Shown: piece after piece, positions 15,926-24,439 of the stretch | How the letters are laid out: each line of letters opens with the position of its first letter | Position numbering within the stretch: the stretch's first letter is position 1 | Source of the DNA: Peptoniphilaceae bacterium AM52-5BH | GTDB taxonomy: Bacteria > Bacillota > Clostridia > Tissierellales > Peptoniphilaceae | NCBI GenBank assembly: GCA_027669155.1 | Contig: JAQEDR010000014.1 | Span: 1-61,719 of the forward strand | Length of the DNA stretch: 61,719 bases | Direction of reading: 5' to 3' | Program-made: the position numbers and the translations under genes | Notes under the pieces: generated by a model | The model's input: only the letters and a program-made list of their open reading frames with translations | The model's database searches: none | What the model was told of the DNA's origin: nothing

Positions 15926-16552
15926 CTAGTCTTGTAGGATATCGCCTGTAAGAGCATCAACTTCTTTATCATCACCATTATCGATATCAAATTCATATTT
16001 TGTCTTGCCATCATCTGTTGATAGACTCCATTCAACAACTTTGGCATCTTCTTGACCTGTAAGGGCCTTATCCATAGCTTCTGTTGGGCTTATGATTGAT
16101 GCAAAGTCGATTGGCTCAGCAGTTTTGTTGTCGTCATCATCTTCTTCGCTTTGAGCCTTTATATCAGCTGTGTTTGCATCAAGAGTTAGGTGGTATTCCT
16201 TATTGTCTTTCCTACCTTCGATTTCGTATTCGTATTCTCCGTTTTCAAGTTCTAGAGAAATACTTTCTATTGCTATTTCTTCGTCAGAGAAAGTTTCTTT
16301 GAATTTGTTAACTGCTCCATCGAGGTCGATTTTTACTTCTTTGATGTCGCTTGTTGCAGTTTTTACTGCAGTTTCTACATCATCTTTTGTTTCTTTTGCA
16401 GAATCTTTTGCATCTTTTGCAGAATCTTTTATATCTTCTACTTTTGTTTCTGCTTTTTCGCTAGCTTTATTAGTATTTGTATCTGTATTGTTGCCACAAG
16501 CTGCAAAAATCATTCCTGCAGAAAGGGCAAGGGCTAAAAATTTCTTGTTCAT
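15926..16552 (-). CDS. PepSY-domain lipoprotein
   Basis: The 208-residue product is a lipid-anchored extracytoplasmic protein: MNKKFLALALSAGMIF then lipobox FAACG with the anchor cysteine at residue 19. Residues about 22-70 are an alanine/lysine/aspartate-rich helical linker (KDSAKDAKDSAKET). Two PepSY-like domains follow, about 70-135 (YEYEIEGRKDNKEYHLTLDANT) and 145-208 (WSLSTDDGKTKYEFDIDNGD, ending in DALTGDILQD). PepSY proteins are often found next to two-component systems and protease-control systems, and a response regulator/kinase pair lies divergently at 17171. Start follows GGAGATAAT. The linker resembles the neighbouring lipoprotein at 16688, suggesting related ancestry of their N-terminal halves. 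Confidence 0.85.
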   Translation of the reverse strand: MNKKFLALALSAGMIFAACGNNTDTNTNKASEKAETKVEDIKDSAKDAKDSAKETKDDVETAVKTATSDIKEVKIDLDGAVNKFKETFSDEEIAIESISLELENGEYEYEIEGRKDNKEYHLTLDANTADIKAQSEEDDDDNKTAEPIDFASIISPTEAMDKALTGQEDAKVVEWSLSTDDGKTKYEFDIDNGDDKEVDALTGDILQD

Positions 16553-16649
16553 ATTATCTCCTTTTGCGCTTCTGTTTCTAAAGATATTATAACATAATAT
16601 TAATAAATGTAAAGTATTGTTTTAAAATATCAATTTATAGGCTTATAAT

Positions 16650-16675
16650 TAAAAAGAGCTGACCTAAGTCAGCTC
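16650..16675 (-). terminator. Terminator after helical lipoprotein gene
   Basis: GAGCTGAC (16656-16663) pairs perfectly with GTCAGCTC (16668-16675), four-base loop, followed on the minus strand by TTTTT. Confidence 0.85.
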
Positions 16676-16687
16676 AATAGGATGAAA

Positions 16688-17014
16688 CTATTTGTTTTCT
16701 CCTGCGTTATCATCTTTTTCTAATTCGTTTTCTGCAGCGTCTTTTGCAGCGTCTTTAGCGTCGTCAGCTTTTTTATCTACAGAGTCTTTTGTATCTTCAG
16801 CTTTTTCATCTACTGCGTCTTTTGCATCTTCAGCTTTTTCATCTATAGCATCTTTTTTGTCTTCAGCGTTTTTGTCTACAGATTCTTTTGCGTCAGTTGC
16901 TTTTTCTTCAACTTTTGTTTCAGCTGGTTCAGCTTCTTTGTTAGCGTTGTTTCCACAACCTGCAAGTGCAAATGATGCAACTAGTAACATTGCTGCTAAT
17001 TTGTTTGTTTTCAT
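16688..17014 (-). CDS. Small lipoprotein with 11-residue helical repeats
   Basis: A 108-residue exported protein: MKTNKLAAMLLVASFALAGC gives a signal peptide with the lipobox ALAGC. The rest is one long charged helix made of 11-residue units of the pattern DEKAEDAKDAV, like LEA-type or apolipoprotein-like amphipathic repeats. The start at 17014 is chosen because AAGGGAG is eight bases before this ATG; a GTG nine bases upstream overlaps the ribosome site. The protein has no enzyme motif. It probably extends into or packs against the cell envelope. It stands between the PepSY lipoprotein and the two-component genes, each apparently with its own terminator. Function unknown. Confidence 0.82.
   Translation of the reverse strand: MKTNKLAAMLLVASFALAGCGNNANKEAEPAETKVEEKATDAKESVDKNAEDKKDAIDEKAEDAKDAVDEKAEDTKDSVDKKADDAKDAAKDAAENELEKDDNAGENK
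16758..16889 (-). repeat. Four tandem 33-bp coding repeats
   Basis: Units at 16758-16790, 16791-16823, 16824-16856 and 16857-16889 each encode one 11-residue helical repeat of the lipoprotein. Partial units flank the array on both sides. The two central units are nearly identical, so copy number may vary between strains. Confidence 0.8.
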
Positions 17015-17136
17015 TTTTATCACTCCCTTATTTTCGTTAACAATAAATTGTTACGTATTAATTATATACCCAAATCATTTTTTGTAAAACATTTTTTAAA
17101 ATAATTAATAATTCTTAACTAGAAATTAATCTGTTT

Positions 17137-17146
17137 GTGATATAAT
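17137..17146 (+). promoter_or_regulatory. Extended -10 promoter of two-component operon
   Basis: TGATATAAT (TG at 17138-17139, TATAAT at 17141-17146) is an extended -10 element. No good -35 box is present at 17 bases. The AGGAGG ribosome site follows. Confidence 0.55.
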
Positions 17147-17170
17147 TTTTAATTAACAGGAGGAGAATAG

Positions 17171-17842
17171 ATGAAAGTACTGATTGTTGAAGATGAAAGA
17201 AAACTTTTGAGGCTTCTTGATGAAGGCCTAAGCCTTTTAGGCTATGTTACAGATACGGCAAAGGATGGGAGGGAGGCGATAGACCTTGCCTATGTCGAAG
17301 ATTATGACATTATTATCCTAGACATTAACTTGCCTAAGAAAGACGGATTTGAGGTTCTAAGAGATATAAGGCAATTTGATAAGGAAGTAAATATTATAAT
17401 GCTTACAGCAAGAAGTGATATAGATGATAGGGTAAGAGGTCTTGATTTTGGAGCTAATGATTATATGACCAAGCCCTTCGATCTTAAGGAGCTTGATGCG
17501 AGGATGCGTTCTCTTTTAAGGAGAAAGTCTATCATGGAAGAAAAAGATATCACAATTAACGGCATAACCTTCGATACTGTAAAAAGAGAAGTAAGATTTG
17601 AGGGAAAGCCACTTACTCTTACAGCCAAGGAGACTGGAATTATCGAGTATCTTTTCCTAAATAGGGAAAGGTATGTGAGCGTGGAGGAGCTTATGGATCA
17701 TGTGTGGGATTCCAATGCTGATGACTTCTCTAATACTGTAAGGGTCCATATGTCTTCTTTGAGAAAGAAGATTAAGAAGGCTACTGGCAAGAATTTCATA
17801 GAAAATGTGATAGGCAAGGGTTATAAGATTTATGAAAAATAA
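17171..17842 (+). CDS. OmpR/PhoB-family response regulator
   Basis: This cytoplasmic transcription factor is activated by phosphorylation from the kinase encoded next. The 223-residue protein has a receiver domain (1-115) with the acidic pocket Glu7/Asp8, phospho-acceptor Asp51 in DIIILDINLP, the MLTARS threonine switch and the TKPF lysine. A C-terminal winged-helix domain (about 130-222) contains LTAKETGIIEYL and VHMSSLRKKIKK. Start follows AGGAGG six bases upstream. It overlaps the kinase gene by 11 bases. Neighbours (PepSY lipoprotein on one side, an extracytoplasmic thiol-redox cluster on the other) suggest an envelope stress role; this is inference. Confidence 0.95.
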   Translation: MKVLIVEDERKLLRLLDEGLSLLGYVTDTAKDGREAIDLAYVEDYDIIILDINLPKKDGFEVLRDIRQFDKEVNIIMLTARSDIDDRVRGLDFGANDYMTKPFDLKELDARMRSLLRRKSIMEEKDITINGITFDTVKREVRFEGKPLTLTAKETGIIEYLFLNRERYVSVEELMDHVWDSNADDFSNTVRVHMSSLRKKIKKATGKNFIENVIGKGYKIYEK

Positions 17843-18941
17843 GAAATCTTACGATTCTATAGTAACAAGATTAATTTTCTCAATCGTAATAATCTTCATA
17901 CTGATGGTTATAGTTTCAAACTTTCTTATAAATAGGAAGCAGATTATGATAATGGAGGAAGTCTTCGAAGGATTTTCTAGAAATTTTCCAGAAAATAATG
18001 AGTCGGTAGTCCTTCTTATAGACAGCGCCCAGGTCCAATCCACAAGTTCCTTCAGGGTCTATTTGGGACTGGTAGTAGCTTCAGTTGTGCTAATTGGGTC
18101 TTTGGCCTTTGTTTTTATAATCAAAAAAACCCTAGAGCCTTTAAAGAAACTAGAAGAGAAGATAGGAAGGGTAGATATAGAAAATCCGGATAGCTTTTCA
18201 GAAAGGCTCGTTCTAGTCGATGGACCTACTGAGATTAAGGAGCTTTCCGAGAAGTTTGATGATTTAATCCAAAGGATCTATAAGGATTACAAAAAGCAGA
18301 AAGAATTCTCATCAAATGTTGCCCACGAGCTAAGGACACCCATAGCTATAATGCAGGCCCAGGTCGATGTTTTTAGCGAGAAGAATACAGATGAAAATAA
18401 TTTAGAATTTATTGAAACTATGGATGCTAATCTAAAGAGGCTCAAAAAGCTTATTGATTCTGTCCTACTTTTAAGCAAGAGGAATAAAATAAAAATTAGA
18501 TCTGTAAGTCTTGATGATATGATAGATGAGATTTTTCTTGACCTAGATGACTTTGCTTCTAGTAAAAATATTAGCCTCGACTATCATTACTCTAATATAA
18601 GTATTAATTCAGATGATGTCCTAATCCAAAGGCTTATCTTTAATATAATAGAAAATGCAATCAAATATACAGAAGATGGCGGCTTGGTCGATGTTAGTGT
18701 TCTTCAAGATGAAAAAGAGACAATAATAAAAATCGCCGATAATGGAATTGGAATAAGCGATGAGAAAAAAGAAGCGATATTTGATCTTTTCTATCAAATA
18801 GATGACTCAAGAAACAAGGAAGGCTTTGGCATAGGCCTTTCCCTATCCAAGGATATAGCAGAAAGTCTGGGGGCTGTTATAGAAATAGAAGACAATAATC
18901 CTAAGGGAACAATATTTTTGATAAAATTTAGAAATATTTAA
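17832..18941 (+). CDS. Membrane sensor histidine kinase
   Basis: This membrane kinase senses an envelope signal and phosphorylates the response regulator overlapping its start. The 369-residue protein has TM1 at about 12-32, a short external loop of about 44 residues, TM2 at about 77-97, a HAMP-like linker, the HisKA box SSNVAHELRTPIA with phospho-histidine 165, and an ATPase domain with N-box ENAIKYTEDGG, G1 IADNGIGI and G2 GFGIGLSLS. The small external domain suggests sensing in the membrane or through a partner, perhaps the PepSY lipoprotein. Its signal cannot be read from the sequence. Confidence 0.95.
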   Translation: MKNKKSYDSIVTRLIFSIVIIFILMVIVSNFLINRKQIMIMEEVFEGFSRNFPENNESVVLLIDSAQVQSTSSFRVYLGLVVASVVLIGSLAFVFIIKKTLEPLKKLEEKIGRVDIENPDSFSERLVLVDGPTEIKELSEKFDDLIQRIYKDYKKQKEFSSNVAHELRTPIAIMQAQVDVFSEKNTDENNLEFIETMDANLKRLKKLIDSVLLLSKRNKIKIRSVSLDDMIDEIFLDLDDFASSKNISLDYHYSNISINSDDVLIQRLIFNIIENAIKYTEDGGLVDVSVLQDEKETIIKIADNGIGISDEKKEAIFDLFYQIDDSRNKEGFGIGLSLSKDIAESLGAVIEIEDNNPKGTIFLIKFRNI

Positions 18942-18987
18942 CATAAATTTAACAAGTCCTATGCTAAGATATAATCGAGGTAAGGAT

Positions 18988-19134
18988 ATGATATACAAAA
19001 AAAGAAGAAATGTTGGAATTTTACTTTTACTAATCTCAATAGCTTTCATTACTTATGGAGCTATGAGAGGAGAGATGGATACGGTTTTAGGAAAGGCGAT
19101 TAAGTTATGTTTGGAGTGTATAGGAATTGGATAA
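18988..19134 (+). CDS. CD1871A-type small CXXC membrane peptide
   Basis: A 48-residue peptide: a lysine/arginine-rich start, one membrane helix (GILLLLISIAFITYGA, residues 10-25), a short GEMDTVLGKAI segment and the C-terminal CLECIGIG with a CXXC pair. This matches the CD1871A family of tiny CXXC proteins known in Clostridia, recognised by the conserved ...KAI..CLECIGIG end. The ribosome site GAGGTAAGG fits the ATG. It overlaps the next gene by eight bases, so the two are translationally coupled. The CXXC end may exchange thiols or hold metal together with the Fe-S membrane protein and the TlpA-like lipoprotein that follow. No biochemical role is established that I know of. Confidence 0.85.
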   Translation: MIYKKRRNVGILLLLISIAFITYGAMRGEMDTVLGKAIKLCLECIGIG

Positions 19135-19984
19135 GATAAAAAATATAAATCGTATGGCTATCCAAGCTATAGCGAGTCTACTTACAAATATCCATATCCC
19201 AAACTTCTTTAAAGGAAATATCTATACAGGCTCAACGAAAAGGGCTTGCGTACCTGGACTTAACTGTTACTCCTGCCCAGGAGCTGCTGGATCTTGCCCC
19301 ATAGGATCTATGCAAGCTGTAATGGGTGCCAAAAAATACAAGTTTTCCTACTATGTTATAGGATCTATGATGTTTTTTGGAGTAATATTTGCAAGGCTTA
19401 TCTGTGGATTTCTTTGTCCCTTTGGTTTCTTCCAAGATTTATTGGCAAAGATTCCTTCTAAGAAATTAAGTACTAAAAAACTAAAGCCCTTGCGCTATGT
19501 TAAGTATCTGATTCTAATAGGACTAATACTTGCTATGTCACTTGTACTAGGCGATAAGTACGAGGTGGTTCCTCCCATATTTTGCAAGTACATTTGTCCT
19601 CAAGGAATCATAGAAGGCGCGATACCACTTGCTATCAAAAACCCATCTCTAAGATTAGGACTAGGAAGCTTATTTAACCTTAAGCTTACGATTTTGATCA
19701 TAACGATTATCCTATCTATAGTATTTTACAGACCATTCTGTAAATGGATTTGTCCATTGGGAGCATTCTACTCCCTTTTTAACAAGTACTCCTTCTATCA
19801 GATGGACGTAGATAAGCACAAATGCATAGACTGCGGCAAATGTGCTAGGGTTTGTAGGATGGATGTAGATATAAGAGAAAATGATCACCATCTAGAATGT
19901 ATAAGATGCGGTGATTGCAAGAAGAATTGTCCAACAAAGGCCATATCTTCCTCATTTAGGCAAAGGAGAGAAAATGAAGAATAA
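19127..19984 (+). CDS. NapH/NosR-like 4Fe-4S membrane polyferredoxin
   Basis: This integral membrane electron carrier has 285 residues and about five membrane helices. Conserved cysteine motifs include CVPGLNCYSCPG near the N-terminus, three CXXXCP turns at helix ends (CGFLCPFG, CKYICPQG, CKWICPLG), and two cytoplasmic [4Fe-4S] ferredoxin motifs (CIDCGKCARVCRMD and CIRCGDCKKNCPTK). The start is TTG at 19127, overlapping the CXXC peptide gene; an ATG 24 bases later is the alternative. It overlaps the TlpA-like gene by 11 bases. The arrangement suggests it passes electrons from cytoplasmic ferredoxin across the membrane to thiols outside, taking the place of CcdA/DsbD. That is inference from context. 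Confidence 0.9.
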   Translation: MDKIKNINRMAIQAIASLLTNIHIPNFFKGNIYTGSTKRACVPGLNCYSCPGAAGSCPIGSMQAVMGAKKYKFSYYVIGSMMFFGVIFARLICGFLCPFGFFQDLLAKIPSKKLSTKKLKPLRYVKYLILIGLILAMSLVLGDKYEVVPPIFCKYICPQGIIEGAIPLAIKNPSLRLGLGSLFNLKLTILIITIILSIVFYRPFCKWICPLGAFYSLFNKYSFYQMDVDKHKCIDCGKCARVCRMDVDIRENDHHLECIRCGDCKKNCPTKAISSSFRQRRENEE

Positions 19985-20669
19985 AATAATATTTGCCCTA
20001 ATTTTAGCCCTAGGTCTTACGTCTTGTGGCGACAGCTCACAAAATATGGACGATAAGGCTAATGATAAGGGAGAAATGCAACAAGAAGAAGTCAAAAAAG
20101 ACGAAAAAGACGACAGCAAAGATGCAGATATGAAAGAAGAAGCAGTAAAGGCTGATGATAAAGAAAAAACTGAGTCTGTAGATGCTTCTAAGGCTGGAGC
20201 TAAAATGCTTCCAGACTTTACATCCAAAGACCAAGATGGCAATCCATATTCTAAAGAAGATATAGCAAAAAACGATGCGACCGTAATAAACTTATGGTTT
20301 ACAGGTTGCTCTGCTTGCGTAGAAGAAATGGATGATCTAAACGAATATTCTAAAAAACTAAAAGAGCAAGAGGGAGTTGACTTTGTATCAATGTGTACAG
20401 ATGTAAACTACGATGATTCAACCAAAGAAGCCTTTGAAAGAATCATAAAAGATAAAAAGCCAACCTACCAAAATCTTGCGGTAGACTACGAAGGAGAAAT
20501 GAAAGATTTCCTAGAAAATATCTTCGTATATCCAACAACAATCGTAGTTGACAAAAACGGCAATGTAATAGGAGATCCAGTAGAAGGAGCCCTAAACATT
20601 CCAGAACAACAAGAAAAACTCCAAAAGAACATTGACGCGGCTATAGAAAGTAGCAAAATGGCAAAATAA
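19974..20669 (+). CDS. TlpA/ResA-like thioredoxin lipoprotein
   Basis: An exported, lipid-anchored thiol-disulfide oxidoreductase of 231 residues. MKNKIIFALILALGLTSCG gives the signal peptide and lipobox with the anchor cysteine at 18. A charged Lys/Glu/Asp linker runs to about residue 70. The redoxin domain (about 80-225) has NLWFTGCSACVEEMDDL with the active CXXC pair (Cys-Ser-Ala-Cys) and the VYPTTIVVDKNG cis-proline strand. The frame opens further upstream, but the ATG at 19974 follows AAAGGAG and starts a proper signal peptide. It overlaps the polyferredoxin gene by 11 bases. It probably keeps exported proteins, or a partner such as methionine sulfoxide reductase, reduced using electrons from that gene's product. 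Confidence 0.91.
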   Translation: MKNKIIFALILALGLTSCGDSSQNMDDKANDKGEMQQEEVKKDEKDDSKDADMKEEAVKADDKEKTESVDASKAGAKMLPDFTSKDQDGNPYSKEDIAKNDATVINLWFTGCSACVEEMDDLNEYSKKLKEQEGVDFVSMCTDVNYDDSTKEAFERIIKDKKPTYQNLAVDYEGEMKDFLENIFVYPTTIVVDKNGNVIGDPVEGALNIPEQQEKLQKNIDAAIESSKMAK

Positions 20670-20695
20670 TTTCATAAACAAATCATAATATCTCA

Positions 20696-20750
20696 GACCC
20701 CACACAAGAAACCCCATTCCTTAACAGAAATCTTGTGGGGTCTTTTGTTT
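20696..20750 (+). terminator. Terminator after TlpA-like gene
   Basis: GACCCCAC..AAGA pairs with TCTTGTGGGGTC with a two-base bulge, followed by TTTTGTTTTG. Confidence 0.85.
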
Positions 20751-20784
20751 TGTTTACTACTTTATGGTCGAAATTTCCTTATTA

Positions 20785-20793
20785 TGATATAAT
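20785..20793 (+). promoter_or_regulatory. Extended -10 promoter of wall-binding protease gene
   Basis: TGATATAAT (20785-20793) is an extended -10 element; no convincing -35 box precedes it. The ribosome site AAAGGAG follows. Confidence 0.5.
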
Positions 20794-20817
20794 ATTTGTA
20801 TACTAAAGGAGTAGAGC

Positions 20818-22602
20818 ATGAATAATAAAAAGAAGATAATTGCTTTGTTGATATGTTTATCTAGCTTTACAAGCTTAAGTCCTTCATTTGCTGATGGAGG
20901 GGAGAATATAGGGGATAAAGTAGATCAAGAAAGCCTATATAATGAATCTGTTGATAATATAAGAGAAGATGTAGATGAAGTTAATATAGTAAAAGAAGAT
21001 ATTTCTAGCGAAGATAATCTTGGTGAAGAAATTGAAGACGATCTTACAGAAAAAGCCATTGATGAAGGAGAAATTCGTAAGATATTAAAAGAAATCGAGG
21101 AAGAAGATCCACTATCTTATGAGCAGAGAGAAGAAGTCGAAGAGATAGAAAAGGATCCTAAATCCAACACAGGAGATACAAGTAGACTTCCAATAGTCTA
21201 TTACGATAAGTCAGATATAGATGAAATATTTAAGAAAAATAATCAACCAGCTGAAGATAAGATCAAGGTGGGCGGAGATTATAAATTAATCGATAAGGGT
21301 AATTCGACCTATCTTTATGACAAAGCTGGCAAGAAACTTTCTGGTAAAAGAGAGCTTTCTGGCAAGTCCTATTACTTCGATAAGGAAAAGGGCCTGGTAA
21401 AGGAAAGTGAAGTCATAGCTGATGGGGGAAAATTTGCCGCAAACTCTAGTGGAGAGCTTTCTCTAGTAGAAAAATCTAAGCCAGGTTGGATAGACCTAGA
21501 AGGCAGGAGCTATTTCTTCCAAAATGACGGCAAGCTTGCCAGAGGACTTTACGACACGGGAGCTAACAGGTATTTCTTCGACAAAGAGACTGGAGCCATG
21601 GCTCGTAACGAGATTAACACTAAGGGCTTTGATAGGATATATTCTGAGGCCAACGGCATAGCCCACTACATAGGATGGGACTATTCCAAGGGCAAGCTTG
21701 GATATTTCAATGAAGATGGAACCTACACCAAGGGTCTTAAGACAATCGACGGAATCACTTACGGTTTTGATGAAAATGGTAAGATTTTTAATAGGCAATA
21801 CAAGAAGTTTGGCAATCAATGGTACTATTTCAATAAGTACGGCGAAGCTAGCAAGCATTCAGGAAAGTTTGCCACAGGTTGGGTTGGAGACAGATATTAC
21901 TTCTCCGATGGAAAGCCTGCAGAAGGCCTACAAAAAATCGGTGGAGTAACATATATATTTGATGAATTAACCAAGGAGACCTTGACTAATACGACCAAGG
22001 TAGTTAACTTTAACAGATACAAGCTAGATAATTATGGCCGTGCGACCCTTATCGGAAAGATCGACACTAGACAAGCGGTTAAGGGAACCAGAGGGCTCTT
22101 TGAGCCAGGATTTTCTCAGTATCTTAATAGGAAAACTCCTTACTTCACCCAGAAAGACCCTAGATGGGCTAACAGAAGATTTTCAAATGGAACATTTTCG
22201 GGCTATGGATGCGGACCAACTGCCATGGCTATGGTCTTATCAAGAGAGCTTCATAGAAATGACATCTACCCAACTAATACAGCCATAGATGCCAATGATT
22301 ACGAAAACGATGGAACCGAATGGCAATATTTCATGGAAGCTCCAAGGATGTATGGACTAAATTCTTATGACGTGCCAGTAAACAAAAAAGCCTTCATCCA
22401 AGCCCTAGAGACAGGAACTATGGTAGTAAGAGTTGGTCCTGGTTATTTCATAAACGGTGGCCATTTCATGGTAATAGACTCCTACAAGGACGGATATTTT
22501 ACAATAAATGACCCATACTACTCAAATAGAAATACCCTAGACAAACATACTTTTGAAAGATTAAAGGCGGAAGTGACAGTAGGCTGGGTAATCAAAAAAT
22601 AA
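20818..22602 (+). CDS. Secreted wall-binding protein with C39-like peptidase domain
   Basis: A 594-residue exported surface protein. Residues 1-26 are a signal peptide (cleavage after SFA likely). An acidic linker (27-120) is followed by LPIVYYDKSDIDE (124-136), a segment also seen in the secreted protein at 47190. Residues about 150-420 hold choline/glucan-binding-like repeats with aromatic-rich turns (YYFDKEKG, YFFQNDGKLARG, WYYFNKYGEA, YYFSDGKPAEG). The C-terminal domain (about 440-594) is a C39_2-type papain-like peptidase: GYGCGPTAMAM with nucleophile Cys465, GGHFMVIDSY with His549, and INDPYYS with Asp565. It probably cleaves peptides or peptidoglycan stems at the wall. Lone gene with its own promoter and terminator. 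Confidence 0.88.
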   Translation: MNNKKKIIALLICLSSFTSLSPSFADGGENIGDKVDQESLYNESVDNIREDVDEVNIVKEDISSEDNLGEEIEDDLTEKAIDEGEIRKILKEIEEEDPLSYEQREEVEEIEKDPKSNTGDTSRLPIVYYDKSDIDEIFKKNNQPAEDKIKVGGDYKLIDKGNSTYLYDKAGKKLSGKRELSGKSYYFDKEKGLVKESEVIADGGKFAANSSGELSLVEKSKPGWIDLEGRSYFFQNDGKLARGLYDTGANRYFFDKETGAMARNEINTKGFDRIYSEANGIAHYIGWDYSKGKLGYFNEDGTYTKGLKTIDGITYGFDENGKIFNRQYKKFGNQWYYFNKYGEASKHSGKFATGWVGDRYYFSDGKPAEGLQKIGGVTYIFDELTKETLTNTTKVVNFNRYKLDNYGRATLIGKIDTRQAVKGTRGLFEPGFSQYLNRKTPYFTQKDPRWANRRFSNGTFSGYGCGPTAMAMVLSRELHRNDIYPTNTAIDANDYENDGTEWQYFMEAPRMYGLNSYDVPVNKKAFIQALETGTMVVRVGPGYFINGGHFMVIDSYKDGYFTINDPYYSNRNTLDKHTFERLKAEVTVGWVIKK

Positions 22603-22610
22603 AGATGTAA

Positions 22611-22636
22611 GGCGGGCCCTGGGCTCGTCTTTTTGT
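22611..22636 (+). terminator. Terminator after wall-binding protease gene
   Basis: GGCGGGCC pairs with GGGCTCGTC (two G-U pairs) and is followed by TTTTT. Confidence 0.75.
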
Positions 22637-22694
22637 TCGTGTTGATTAATTATTAGCCCACATATAACTTTGACCAATACAGGAATATTATAGT

Positions 22695-24311
22695 ATGAGA
22701 AGGTATTTAAAAATAGAGAAGAAAAATTTAATAATTTATTTGATAATTTCATTGATTGCTGCCATTTTAATAGCGGGAACTGCATTTATTTACCTAAAAA
22801 TTACAAGTTACGCTACTAATAAAAACTATGATAGCTTAATAAGGATGGCGCTTATATCTATTCCATATTTTTTAATAGAAGCAAGCTTTGATTATCTACC
22901 CCAAAGATACATATCCATAATCACAAACAACATTAAAAACAATATTAGAGAAGATATTTTAACAAAAATGCAGAGGGAAGGGTCTTACAATATAGGGGAA
23001 GCTTATAAGGTAAAGCTAAATGAAGTTATGGTAAATGATTTAGAAATGTCAGCTGTCTATATCAGAAACTTAGTATCTCTTGTCTTATATGTATCAATGT
23101 TTATTATATCCTTACTTTCTGCCATATATATTCAGTTTTATCTCACTTTGATAATGCTTATTTTATCACTTTTACCCCTTATGGCTCCCTTTATAAATAA
23201 AAAAATCTTATCGAATAAGAAAGCTAGGGAACAAGAGGAAAAAAATAATTTCTTGGGGATTTTTAATGATTTTATTGGAAATATCTTATACCTAAAATTA
23301 TCGAACTTAGACTCTTACTTCAAAAATAAATCCATAGAAGCTAGTAAGAATCTTAACCAAGCTTCGAAAAATTATGAAAAATCTTTGAGGAAAACTTACG
23401 CTATATCCTACGGTATGGGAAATATTCTCTACACTGGGACATGGATTATCGGAGGTATATTTGTCTATTATAACAGAATAGATTTACCAGACCTTATTGC
23501 TATGACAAGTCTTATGATTACAATAGCTGGTCCAATCCAAACTATAGCAGATGTCTATAGCGAGCTTGTATCCTCAAAGAAAATCTTCGATAAGTTGATG
23601 ATTTTTCTAGAAAAAGATGATTACAAGCCTAAAGATACGGGAGAGAAGGTATCCTCAATAGATAATGTAGTTATGAATAAGGCTTTTATAAAGTATGATG
23701 ACAGTCTTGTGTTAGAAGATTTGAACTTTTCTTTTAAGAAGGACTATAAATACTTGATAGTAGGGGAGAGTGGGTCTGGTAAGTCTAGTATATTAAAGCT
23801 ACTACTGGCTAACTTCAAATATATGGGAGATTTGGTGAGAGTAAATGGCAAAGCTTTAGAAGATGTTAATTTATATTCATATTATTCAAATATATCTTAC
23901 ATTCCTCAAGATACCACTATATTTACAGCAAGCCTTATAGATAATATCAGTTTATTTTCCCAAAATACAGATAGGAAGAAGGCGGAGGAGGTTTTAGACC
24001 TTGTGGGTCTTTCTGATTTAATATCAAAGAGGGAAAATGGACTAGATTCTATGATAAATAAAAATGATCTATCAGGAGGAGAAAAGAAGAGGCTTGACTT
24101 AGCTAGGGCCCTATATCAGGATAGGGATCTTATTATAATCGATGAAGTAGATTCAGGCTTAGATTATGAGAATCAGAATAAAATATCTGAAATAATAAAA
24201 GAGATTGAAGGGAAGATACTTATATGCGTAAGTCATTCGACTAATTCAAATTTTAAATCTTCTTTTGATAAAATATTAAGTATAGAAAATAAAAAGCTAG
24301 TGGAACTTTAG
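22695..24311 (+). CDS. ABC exporter, fused membrane and ATPase domains
   Basis: This half-transporter of 538 residues probably works as a homodimer in the membrane. Residues 1-300 hold six membrane helices of the type I exporter fold. The ATPase domain (about 320-538) has Walker A GESGSGKSS, Q-loop in ISYIPQDTTIF, signature LSGGEKKR, Walker B LIIIDEVDSGL and H-loop VSHST. The chain is shorter than most (about 570-600), with a trimmed N-terminus. The start follows no strong ribosome site (ATATTATAGT), so translation may be weak. It stands alone, with no bacteriocin peptide or second half next to it. Substrate unknown; lipid, peptide or drug export are all possible. Confidence 0.88.
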   Translation: MRRYLKIEKKNLIIYLIISLIAAILIAGTAFIYLKITSYATNKNYDSLIRMALISIPYFLIEASFDYLPQRYISIITNNIKNNIREDILTKMQREGSYNIGEAYKVKLNEVMVNDLEMSAVYIRNLVSLVLYVSMFIISLLSAIYIQFYLTLIMLILSLLPLMAPFINKKILSNKKAREQEEKNNFLGIFNDFIGNILYLKLSNLDSYFKNKSIEASKNLNQASKNYEKSLRKTYAISYGMGNILYTGTWIIGGIFVYYNRIDLPDLIAMTSLMITIAGPIQTIADVYSELVSSKKIFDKLMIFLEKDDYKPKDTGEKVSSIDNVVMNKAFIKYDDSLVLEDLNFSFKKDYKYLIVGESGSGKSSILKLLLANFKYMGDLVRVNGKALEDVNLYSYYSNISYIPQDTTIFTASLIDNISLFSQNTDRKKAEEVLDLVGLSDLISKRENGLDSMINKNDLSGGEKKRLDLARALYQDRDLIIIDEVDSGLDYENQNKISEIIKEIEGKILICVSHSTNSNFKSSFDKILSIENKKLVEL

Positions 24312-24331
24312 TTTATTAGGATGTATATGGT

Positions 24332-24360
24332 TGCAATTTTAATCATTGCATCTTTTATTT
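24332..24360 (+). terminator. Terminator after ABC exporter gene
   Basis: TGCAAT (24332-24337) pairs with ATTGCA (24345-24350) around a seven-base loop, followed by TCTTTTATTT. A short but plausible hairpin. Confidence 0.6.
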
Positions 24361-24391
24361 TGTATTTTATTCTCAAATTGCGGGAATCATA

Positions 24392-24420
24392 TTCAAAAAA
24401 ACCTTTTCTTGAGTTATAAT
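24392..24420 (+). promoter_or_regulatory. Promoter of aspA operon
   Basis: TTCAAA (24392-24397), a 17-base spacer and TATAAT (24415-24420), with AGGAGG shortly downstream. Confidence 0.6.
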
Positions 24421-24439
24421 AGATGTATAGGAGGATAAT

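Noticed and set aside
16692..17087. Plus-strand 131-codon frame rich in Ser/Ala
   Set aside because: It mirrors the 33-bp repeats of the helical lipoprotein on the minus strand; low complexity and no start signal.
18948..18975. Promoter before the CXXC peptide gene
   Set aside because: A TATAAT is present, but the transcription start would fall on the ribosome site, so read-through from the kinase gene is more likely.
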